Source of the DNA: Hormiphora californensis
Lineage: Eukaryota > Ctenophora > Tentaculata > Cydippida > Pleurobrachiidae
Length of the DNA stretch: 64,000 bases
Assembly (NCBI GenBank): GCA_020137815.1
Contig: CM035357.1
Coordinates: 2,217,020-2,281,019 of the forward strand
Direction of reading: 5' to 3'
The position numbers and the translations under genes were made by a program. Shown here in pieces: positions 31,831 through 41,222 of this stretch (position 1 is the stretch's first letter; each line of letters begins with the position of its first letter). The notes below the pieces were generated by a model. That model did not search any database. It had not been told where the DNA came from and saw only the letters and a program-made list of their open reading frames with translations.

Positions 31831-34800
31831 CTATCCCTTGAGTGTCTCAGTCAGTTCCCCAGACTCGTGAAGTTCTCTGATTATGTCCAGACCCCCAATA
31901 AGCTCACCTGACACGTATAGTTGTGGGTAGGTGGGCCACTCTGAGTAGGTCTTTAAACCTTGCCGCACCTAGCAGAGAGATAGGGGGGTTAGTAAGTGGA
32001 GAGAAGATTTAGCTTCTTTATTGAGATAATTGACGTTGAAAGTGGCGAAAAGAACCACCCGGCGAAACCGGGTGGGTAATCAAAAAGCCCTAGTTGATAT
32101 AAAGGGGGATCTGCCGGGTTAACTGGGTACAACTGTAACCACTAATTAACCACTAAATAACTAACTAGCCTCATTATCACTAACCACATACCTCATTGTC
32201 ACTGAGAATGTCGAATGTTCCATACTCTGCATCGTACCCTGATAGAATTCCAATAGTGGTCTTACTAAACCCACACCTTGGTTCGTCCCGGTTTCCTTTC
32301 ATGAATAACATCACCTGAAACATAGAAAAACTAGGAATTTAGTTGTACAGCTTGGTGTTAGACGTTAGTCTTTCTGCCATAGCTGAGTTGTATCAAATTA
32401 ATAATTAGTGACTAGCCACTAGATATACCTAATTTATAGTGAGTAGGATATAGTTGTAGTGTGAGTACTGAGTGTGTGTTTAGGAAACAGATGGGGCTGT
32501 GGCACGAGGCCATGTACTAACAGGTACAGCTGTATACACGTGTTACACGTCTTGTCAGAGCGGAGGGGGGCCGGCTGAAGTTTTTGAAGTTTTTGAAGTC
32601 AACTTCAAAAACTTCAAAGAGAAACTTAGGGTGGAAAACTTCAAAAACTTCAAAAACTTCAAAAACTTCAAAAACTCATATCTCCTAAACCGTTGGAGAT
32701 AGGCCCTATGTTGCTTCATAACTCTTATATAAACTCGAGGCCGCTGGTGATTTTGGTGTCCATATTTTTTTCACTACTCCCTTAATAAAAAATTTGCATT
32801 TTGTGAAACTGGCAAAAAGGGTGTGGCCCCAAAAAATTTTTTGAAAATTTACTTCATAATTTCTAAACACTTTCTTAGCATTTTCTAGGCAACTTTTTGA
32901 GTTATAGAATGAAAATGAAATCTGTTTTTACAAAAAATTTAAATTTTTTACACCAAATTGTGCCATGGATTTCATGGCTAGGAATCATTGTAAATATCCT
33001 AATTTGTGGTAGAAAAAGGGCAGACAAGGACGGATAACTTTGCCACAATATGTATTAAGCATGAAACTAACCTAAACAAGTGTAATAATAGTCACTGATA
33101 GCATATAAAAGTAGTTTAGAGTTCTTGAAGTTTTTGAAGTTTTTGAAGTCAACTTCAAAAACTTCAAAAACTCAAAAAATAGGGTGGAAAACTTCAAACT
33201 TCAAAAACTTCAGCCGGCTCCCCCCCGTCAGAGCTTTTATTAGGTTACACTGCTGACTGTGTTAGAACTTTAATTCAGTTATTACACAGACATGGTGTGT
33301 AACAGGGAGTGACAAATGTTAGCACGGGGACGATCCAAAAAAAAAAAAAAAAAATTACACAGACCTTGTTAGAGTTAATTAAGTTTTTCAGCCTCGCATT
33401 CAAGTCAACTTTAACTGGGACTGTGGTTAATAGTTCCCCTGCTTCATGCATCTCTCGCATGATATCTAGACCGCCCAGTAGCCCTCCATCTAGCCATACC
33501 TGGGGGAGGAGAGTGTGAAAACAAGCCAAACCTGGCGAGGGGAGGGGTGTCAAGAACATCCATGACTTGTTAAATATTCAACTTGGGGCGAATATGAAAA
33601 CTCATCACTCATTGTATACAACCAGTAACCGATCAACTAATCCTTATCCTCTCAAAATATAATAATGAGAGCCATGGAAATTTTACCTGGGGGTATGTTG
33701 GCCACTCTCCAAATGTCTTCAGTCCCTCTCTTACAGCACTGTCACTTAGAATATCGAAGTAGGAAAACTGAATGTTCAAGGGTAGAAACATTTCCATCAT
33801 TGCACGAGTAAACTTACACCTTGGAGCCTAAAATATAGAGGACATAAATTTCACAGCAGTAGTGTTACAAATTTTAAAAGTTGTAATTGTAATATTTTGC
33901 AGCATTTCTAAAATATTGAAATCATAACAAGATGTAATGTAGTACCTGGGGCGTTCCTTTTATGAACAGCACACATTTGTCCATTGTGGTCAGTTTCTTA
34001 AGTCGCTCATTCAAGTCCTCCTCCCCTCCGCCAGTGCCAATATCTGAGTCTCCCCCGCCGCTCCGCGAGAGTTTATCAACTGCTTTTACAACAGCAGGGA
34101 GATTCATACCGGCCACTGTCTCCTGAGAGGGGGACTGGTTAGCATAGGGCCGGGGTGAGGGATCGGCGGAGACTGGTGGATTTGGGTTCAGGAGCATCCA
34201 ATCACAGTTAGTCACAAGGCTCTCCTGACCCACATCACACACGCGCGCGGCACTACACCGTTCGGTCGGAAGGGGGGTCGGCGCCTCTTCATCTGACCAA
34301 TAAGTAACGCGCGTTACGTACATGACTGAACTAAAGTGTGACCGAGGCCAAATGGCCCAATAAACACGCACATCTGAAGGCACTTTATTTGGGGGACAAA
34401 AGAGATGGAATAGACACCACATGGCACATGGAAAGACAGGTAAGCTGTATAATTGTCCAAAAAAGCTGCCTGCCTTCTGTGTACAAATTTGTACAAACTC
34501 GGACAAACTCTCCTTGCTCGACCCTAAACAAAACAAGGACAAATAAAAACTCGTTAAAATACCTCTAATTTTGTTCCACGGTAAACAAGGCATGTAGGGA
34601 CAACTTCAATATTCAATGCTGAGCTGAACTTCTCTACCTTTTCTGTTTCTATCTGAGGGGGGAGTAGAATTATAACCGGCCTAACTTTGTATTTTCCGAA
34701 CTCAAAATATCCCATAACTGATAACGGCCTAAAAATTTATTATCATGATCAAATTCTCCCACCAAAAAATTCTAATTCTCTCACCTGATGAACAGCCAAT

Positions 34801-34940
34801 CCTGGATACTTCTGACTGAGAGCAGCTAGGGACCGGGCCACGACTTTACAAGGCTCCGACCACCCTGCAGTGCAGTGTAGTACCATAATTCCCTTGTTGC
34901 CGCTGACAAGGGCTTCTACTGCACCCTCACTACACAACAT
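31831..34940 (-). CDS. GLRX3: Glutaredoxin-3 (PICOT), Trx-Grx-Grx, 319 aa
   Basis: Seven exons, 34940..34785, 34652..34563, 34122..33946, 33827..33687, 33499..33365, 32314..32192 and 31968..31831, are all in phase 0 and total 320 codons including stop. Residues 1-90 form a thioredoxin-like domain with WSEPCK at the usual active-site place and VVPTCLVY at the cis-proline. Two monothiol glutaredoxin domains follow. The first has CKFT (about 145-148) in place of CGFS; the second keeps CGFS (247-250). Both have WPTYPQ and GGLDI, which bind glutathione. Glutaredoxin-3 binds bridging 2Fe-2S clusters, usually with BOLA2, and delivers iron-sulfur in the cytosol. Vertebrate GLRX3 is a little longer (335 aa). 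A 665-bp mobile element sits in the 33365-32314 intron, and a GA microsatellite lies 120 bp upstream of the start. Confidence 0.93.
32562..33226. mobile_element. 665-bp non-autonomous DNA transposon with 8-bp TSD
   Basis: GTCAGAGC flanks both sides (32554-32561 and 33227-33234). Ends are GGAGGGGGGCCGGCTGAAG and, read inward from the right, GGGGGGGAGCCGGCTGAAG. Inside each end is a palindrome made of GAAGTTTTT/AAAAACTTC words around a GTCAAC-like centre. The core is AT-rich without a coding frame. It lies in a GLRX3 intron. An 8-bp TSD with GGG-starting ends would suit a Merlin-like or hAT-like source. Confidence 0.8.
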
Positions 34941-35058
34941 GGCTATGGGGGAGATGGGGTAGGGAGTTAGGGGGATAGAGAGAGGGGGGACTGGAGGGAG
35001 TGAATAGGGGCTCAGGGGATAGAGAGGGTGTAGAATTGGGAAGGAGGGAGAAGGGGAT

Positions 35059-35139
<81 letters not shown>

Positions 35140-35766
35140 GGGAACTGGGAAGTGAGGAGAATAGAGAAATGGAGGAAGAGAGGATAGGGAGATAAAAAGA
35201 GGTAACAAGAACGCAATTTAGTTTGTATTTAATTGATCTACCTATTATATTGAGTATTGATCTACCGAACTCTCACAGAGCGGCTAAACAAGGTTTGTAA
35301 CACGGCTTCACTCGTTAACACTCTCTTCCTTGGTATACACTGGCGATGGTATTATACAAGTTACTACCCCGTACCAACTATTAATTAAATTGGAGCTACT
35401 AGTTTCCGGGAAAATTCCAGAACGAGTACATTGTGTGTACACGACTGTTATACAAAGGAAGGCCGAAAGAACTATGTGGCTAAAAGAAAAACAACGGCTT
35501 CTGTGTGTGAAAAAAAAAGAATTCTAAATATTGAAACCAATGAATTGCAGATGTGTAATGATTTCGTATACAATTCTTCACAAAAAATAAAGATCACAAA
35601 AAAAAACAATAATTGTCCTAATTTCTCAAACAATTTAAAACAATGTGTACCCTTTAGAGACTGGTAAGAAAAAGCCCGATTAGAGGATTTAACGGTATGA
35701 TGTTTTATGCTAATTAGTTAACTAACAAATTATTTAACTAATCTAAATCCCTCTAAAAGTACTATA
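34941..35766. other. Upstream region of GLRX3 and downstream of B3GALT gene
   Basis: It contains the GA microsatellite and G-rich flanks of the GLRX3 promoter side, then AT-rich DNA with no supported gene. Confidence 0.5.
35061..35134. repeat. (GA)n microsatellite in the GLRX3 upstream region
   Basis: About 37 GA units, 120 bp 5' of the GLRX3 start codon, where GAGA-type tracts could affect promoter structure. Confidence 0.95.
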
Positions 35767-36774
35767 TCAACAGTAAGTTTGACCCTCTAAATATCGCTCC
35801 ATGAAGGGTCCTAATTGGTCCTTCTTAACGTAATGCATCAACTTTGCATTCCTGTCCATACACCCGTACTTTTGGTGCCAATAAAACCCCTGTATTTTCT
35901 GCACATTAATGTCCCCCGCATGATACGCCAGGGCCCCCATATACGCATCCTCAACATAAAAGAGGGGCTGAACCCCACTTTTATAGACCTCTAACAGGGC
36001 TTCAACAGCGTCACGTGATAACACATACCCACTGCCAGAACAATAGGGAGCATACACATCGGGTCCCCAAAGCTCTTTTTCAACCATGTACCGACCACGG
36101 CGGAACACTTTAGAGTTAGTGACCCGGACACCACCGAAAAATCGGTTATCCTGGCCCCGGGACACCAACTGGATGAGATAGTTGTGAAGGAGAGAAATGT
36201 TTATAAAGGAGTCATCATCAGTTTTAATGATGAACTTAAACTGATAATTCTCCAGGGCATGTTCAAGAATCCATAACACTTTGAGCACCAAATTCCGATA
36301 TGTGTCTAACTCATCAGCCATAACCATATCTCCATATTGATCCATCTCGGATCTTAACAACGCCATCTTTTCAGAACTCTCAACTCTACCTACCACAAAA
36401 ACATGTCTCCAGCTCATCTCATCTCCCCAATTGTGACCTACCCAGCTGGTCTCACGGAGGATCCGCCGGATCTCAGTATTATCAGGAGCAGTAATAATAA
36501 AAATGACAAACGTATAACTGGGTAACTCTCGAACTGTGGTGTTTGTTATAACTGTCTCTCCATCTTCCTCTCCATCTTTCTTGGAATTCACAACTTCCGA
36601 GAAATCAAGGTGAACACGGAGAGGTTTGAGGGAGGCGGATGCGGCGGAAATGGCCGGGGCGGTGTAGTCAAGGGCTGAGATGATGTAAAGGAGGCCGATA
36701 AAAACAATTGCAAAGAACCAGACGAGCATTCGTTTTACACCGGAGGATCGAGGTGGGTCTGGAGAGGGCTGCAT
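35767..36774 (-). CDS. Beta-1,3-galactosyltransferase, GT31 family (B3GALT6-like), 335 aa
   Basis: A single-exon frame with the layout of a type II Golgi enzyme: a short basic cytoplasmic tail (1-15), one membrane anchor (about 16-34), a stem with an acidic patch and one NxT site (NTT), then the catalytic domain. GT31 motifs visible are RRILRETSW, DELDTYRNLVLKVLW, FIIKTDDDSF (the metal-binding DDD, about 186-188), GSGYVLSRDAV and YVEDAYMGALA (the ED motif). The C-terminus, with a Gly-Cys before the end and a final Tyr-Cys, recalls B3GALT6, the enzyme that adds the second galactose of the glycosaminoglycan linker. Other B3GALT or B3GNT members are possible. All key residues are present. It lies 256 bp from the GNL3 stop on the same strand. 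Confidence 0.85.
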   Translation of the reverse strand: MQPSPDPPRSSGVKRMLVWFFAIVFIGLLYIISALDYTAPAISAASASLKPLRVHLDFSEVVNSKKDGEEDGETVITNTTVRELPSYTFVIFIITAPDNTEIRRILRETSWVGHNWGDEMSWRHVFVVGRVESSEKMALLRSEMDQYGDMVMADELDTYRNLVLKVLWILEHALENYQFKFIIKTDDDSFINISLLHNYLIQLVSRGQDNRFFGGVRVTNSKVFRRGRYMVEKELWGPDVYAPYCSGSGYVLSRDAVEALLEVYKSGVQPLFYVEDAYMGALAYHAGDINVQKIQGFYWHQKYGCMDRNAKLMHYVKKDQLGPFMERYLEGQTYC

Positions 36775-37030
36775 GGTGTTACAGGGTTGTTGGTCCTCTT
36801 GGATTTGCAGTTGTTACAGGGTGGTCCTCTTACAGGTATTACTGGGTGTGTTGTTTACATTTCAGCTGTAGGGGGGGATTTACGTGGTTAGGAGGGGTTG
36901 AATTGTGAGAAAAGGCTGGATTAAGAAACAGAAAAAGAAGATACAATTTGGTTGAAAGAAATAAATTAGTTGGTGGTGGTAAAAACACAGTTAAAGATAA
37001 AAACGGTCACATCCTTTCTCTCTTATTTCT

Positions 37031-39114
37031 TCATTCCATCTCATTATCTGACTCCTCCTCTTCCTCATCTTCTTCTGAGTCTTCTTCGTAATCTTCTTCA
37101 TCTTCATCAATTCCCTCCATATCAGTCTCACCTCGTTTCTTCTTTACAGCCTTTACAATATTCACCTCCAACTGAGAAGTGGAATGGTGAATTACAATAT
37201 GTCCATATATGGGTATAAATAATAATAAACTGACCAAATATGGGCATATATCACGTGGCTACACGTACCTCTGAGGACAAGAGAGGAAGGGAGTTGTCAT
37301 GGTACAGGAACTGTTTAATTCCACTTTGTAACGCCTCCGGTAGACCCTCCCCACTTCCCGCTGTTGCTACGTGGAATTTCAGTTTGTGGTCCCTGAGTTG
37401 CTTCAGTACAATCCTAGCAGCCGCACCGTGGTCCGGGTTCTTTCCAAAGTATACATTGTACCTGGGAGAGAGAGAGAGAAGGAATGGAGAAGAGGGAGGG
37501 AGTGATACATAATAAGGTCTTCTTTAATAAGGGTCAGAAATAGAGTCAGATTGATGCATACGAATGTATCATTTTGCTGCGGGGAGGGAGGGTCGAACAA
37601 GGCAAGTATCATATTGGACATCTACCCATCAAGTATGTTTCTCTCTCACCACAACTCACCTAACAGCAAGTGCGTCGAGAAATCCTGCAGGGTGCTCAAA
37701 TTCAGGGAGCGTAAAATGAACCATGGCTTGTTCCTTGGTGATAACCCTGGCAAGCGCCTCGATCACTTCAACGGGGTAGTTCATGTAGTTTGACATGTTG
37801 GAAAGGATGTGAAGGAGACCAATTGGCTCTCCCTCTTTGGCTCCATCAATTAAACCTGAGAGGATAGCAAGGTTATGGAGAGGAGAGGAGAGGGTGGTTA
37901 GAGATAGGGAGGTTCGACGCGAGGGGGCGGGGAGGTGATATTTTCAATTTTCAGTAATAGTCTAGTTGATGTCCATGATAACATATTTCGAAGTAAGTTC
38001 TCCAATCTACCTGGTGTTGTGATAATCCTGACTTTGTCACTGATCTTGGCATCTGTAGACCTCTTCTTTTTCGTTCTTCCACAAGCTCTCAACACACTGC
38101 TGACAACACAAGATTTCCCCACTTTCTGCTTTCCTATAACTCCCACTTTAACCTCTGGAAAATATTATGTGTCGATTGTTGCTTTTTGTGAAAACTCACA
38201 ACCCAATTATAATTTTGATAAGATACCCTTTTTATTTCACCGATTTGGGCACATTGAGACAGGTTCGAGCAAGGCAAAAAAATACCACGATGTACCCAAA
38301 CTTTTCAAGTTTCATGAGTTTTATCTGCTTACCTTCTGATTCCTTTTTGAGATGCTCCAAAAGTTCTTTAACCCCACCAAACCGTGCAAATTTAAGTTTG
38401 AACGCGGGAATAATCTGCTCACAATCGGTCAGCATAATCTCTGTACTTTTAATAGGGAACACATCGGCTACTTTACTCAGCTTGTTGTACCTGAGGGGAA
38501 TAACTGATTTCAGCGAGAAGAATACCTGGGGGTAATGAAGAATTTAAAGAGTAAACACTAGATATGAACTGTATAAGCAGACAATTTAATGTCAGTAGAT
38601 ATGGCATGGGGTGACATCTAATATATGCTTACCATGCTGCGACAACATTAGCAGGAACAAGATCCACTTTGTTCAGAACAAATATAATCCTCTTCCCCGC
38701 CTCCCTAATCTCTCCCATAACTCCCTCATCCAGGCACTCAGCTACATTCCTCGCATCCAACACCCATAACAAAATATCAGCGTTAGAGATGACAAGATGT
38801 CTTGAAACTGATTTGGTTGCTGATACAGGAGCGACTGGGCAAGCTTTAGGTTTTGTTACGACTAGCCCACCAGTTGTCTTCTTTAACTTTTTCTGCTCTT
38901 TCTTGTCTTCTGCCTGTTTGATGGCTTCTAACAGGATTTCTTCTTTAAAAGGCGCCATGTTGGGGATAGATCCATCTACCTTCTTTTTCTTGTTCACTGA
39001 CTTTTTGAGGGTCTTGGCTAGCTTTCGGTTGTGTTCACGGACTTTTCGGCGGATCTTGTACTTTTTGTGACAAGTCATCCGCTTGCTCTCCTTCTTGCCA
39101 AATGTGCTGACCAT
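37031..39114 (-). CDS. GNL3: Nucleolar GTPase, nucleostemin family (GNL3/GNL3L), 437 aa
   Basis: Six exons, 39114..38633, 38490..38333, 38154..38011, 37855..37660, 37461..37269 and 37171..37031, keep phase and give 437 residues. The basic N-terminus (KKESKRMTCHKKYKIRRKVREHNRK) is the nucleolar-targeting region of the family. The GTPase is circularly permuted, as expected: the G4 motif NKVDLVP comes first (about 147-153), then the P-loop GKQKVGKS (about 221-228), then the G3-like TTPG. The protein ends in a strongly acidic tail of Glu and Asp. These GTPases act in the nucleolus in 60S ribosome maturation and cell-cycle control. GNL3 and GNL3L are vertebrate duplicates; a single invertebrate gene stands for both, so the symbol is approximate. 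It is shorter than the human proteins. Confidence 0.85.
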
Positions 39115-39463
39115 GACTGATGATTTACTAAAACGGAATGTGTGGTTAGGACTAAGGAAGGAAACATTTCAACTGGGAAATTGCGAGAAAAACCAGTAAA
39201 AAAATGCGAGAAAAATGAAAAATGAGGGACTTGAAGTGATGCCACACCACGCTACTAATAAAGGGTTTAGACTTAGGACCGTATTGGTTAGAAAAACTGG
39301 TCAGTAAAGTCCATTTTTTTCAACTGTTCACCCAAAAACTGAAATTTGATAAAAATTAGAATTTGGGTGGCGTGCGCTACACGTTAACATGTGATAAACG
39401 CGCAAAACAATTCCGCGCACGACTTTGGGGGGGTGAACAGTTGAAAAAAAATGGAGTATACTT

Positions 39464-40076
39464 CAGGGACGGCGCTGGGCCTTCGGCCCAGCAAGTCCCT
39501 GGGTGTCCGGGGCCAGGGGCGGGAGCCTCGGTCAGGGGGTGTGGGGGGTGAAACCCCCCACAAGCAGGGTCCAGGGGCGCAGCCCCGGCGGGGGTGTAGG
39601 GGGCAGAGCCCCCGCAGGCAGGGTCCAGGGGCTGCAAGCCCCGGTGGGGGTAGAGGGGGCGAAGCCCCCCGAAAATTTCGGACATTTTGAGGCGTTTTTA
39701 AACGATTTTAAGCATTTCTGAACTCCTTTTGTGAAAAATGGAAAAAAAGATGAAAGTTTTCTGATCACAAGAAAAAAAAACATCCGCGCGCACACACAAC
39801 TTTCTGGGTGAACCGGACACCCTGGTCACGTCAAAATGCACTGTGGCGCGCGGAAGAACCCTCTTTATGCTCTGCCGTGCGTTACAGGTGCGCGCAGTGC
39901 ACCTGGGTGTCCGGCAGAGCTCCGGACACCTGGCTGCACGCAAATCGAAAATTTCGCAGTTTTCACCGATTTTTTTCAAATTCTTTTTGTTTTTTTCCAT
40001 TTTTTCTTCTTTTCTCTCCCCGTCTTTTTGGTCTGGGTGTCCGCGGACACCCGGACACCCACGAGCGCCGTCCCTG
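39464..40076. mobile_element. 613-bp hAT-like MITE with 8-bp TSD
   Basis: GTATACTT lies on both sides (39456-39463 and 40077-40084). The terminal inverted repeats are perfect 13-mers, CAGGGACGGCGCT and AGCGCCGTCCCTG, and start with CAG as hAT ends do. The left third is a tandem of GC-rich mini-hairpins; the right part holds GTGTCCG/CGGACAC palindromes. No transposase frame is present. It lies between GNL3 and MAGI. Confidence 0.85.
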
Positions 40077-40084
40077 GTATACTT

Positions 40085-41222
40085 GAAATCAAGTGTTCAG
40101 AGCGAAATTTAAAGCTTCAAAAATCAAAAGAAAAAAAGTGAAAAACGGCCATTTTGGAAAAATTCATATCCGGTTCTTTTGCACTCTGCGCGCATTCAAA
40201 ACCTTTGCTCGCAGCGCGGCGCTTGTTTGCGGCGAATTAAAATATATTTTGCGGTGGCTCCAAATCACTGAAAAATACAAGTTTCGAGTTTGTCTGAAAT
40301 CAATCAGTATCCTGCTGTCCGGCGGCGCCGACCCGATTTAATTTTGAACTTGTCTGGCGTCGCTTGTCTCATATAAGACCCTCCTCTTCGCACCGGGCCG
40401 AAGGCCCGGTGCGGCTACGTGAGGCCGCGTACATCGAGGTTGCGCGATGTACAGTCAGTGTGTGACAAGGCGTCGCCATATCCCATTTCGGTTTTGATTC
40501 AGTGCGACTGCGCTCAGATCGGGTCGGCACTCGGAGTCGGCGCCGCCAGAAAATCACTATCAGATCGATTTAATAACAAACTCGCTCCTTTTTAGTTGAA
40601 GAATAAAACATTAATTGTCAACACACAATGAAAACCATTTACACAGAGAATGAACATGTTGGAACACTAAACTGTGTTGCAGTTGTACTTGTACGACGAG
40701 GAGGCGACCAACATCCTTAACATTGCAACAGTTTCTACTTTCGGAAATGCAGATCTCCACATGTAATTGTTAACAAAAACAGCAACAACTATTCGAATTC
40801 TTTGCTAAAAGTAAAAACTCTAGACATTAGAAGAATCCTGCAACTGCTCTCTATATCATTTCTGGTAAATTGTGTACGAAAATTAATCGCCAGTTCAACT
40901 TGATATGTGGTCTTTTGACACCAACACGTTTCCAAATAGTTTAGTTTTTAGCTAAAAAAATAGCGTTTTACCGCAAATACCAGCTCTCAGTGCTATAAAA
41001 TATGAAATCTCTCTCGAGGATCGAATGGAAAGATCACACGCTCTATCTGCAAAAAAACACAAAACACCTCCAAACAAAAAGCTTTAAATTAAAGTAGGAC
41101 AAATATAATATATCGGATCAAGGGTTTTTAGTAAAATTCTGTCCTTTATTGATTAGAAAAAAATCAGTTTCTTTCTCTGAGTTGTGAATCCCGCAAATAA
41201 CTTTGCGGCCGAGACAGCTCCC
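40085..41222. other. Gene-free interval 3' of MAGI
   Basis: No coding exon seen. It contains a GGCGCC-family inverted element at 40313-40556, whose middle holds a perfect GCACCGGGCC-GAA-GGCCCGGTGC hairpin (about 40,383-40,405), then AT-rich unique-looking DNA. Confidence 0.5.
40313..40556. repeat. Long member of the GGCGCC hairpin family
   Basis: Left end CTGTCCGGCGGCGCCGACCC, right end with CGGGTCGGCACTCGG followed by CGGCGCCGCCAGA. The two ends are inverted copies of the family ends, about 240 bp apart, around a GC-rich hairpin. Confidence 0.6.

Noticed and set aside
38255-38275. GGTTCGAGC as a tRNA B box
   Set aside because: No A box, no cloverleaf and no acceptor stem around it; it is a copy of the dispersed hairpin motif.
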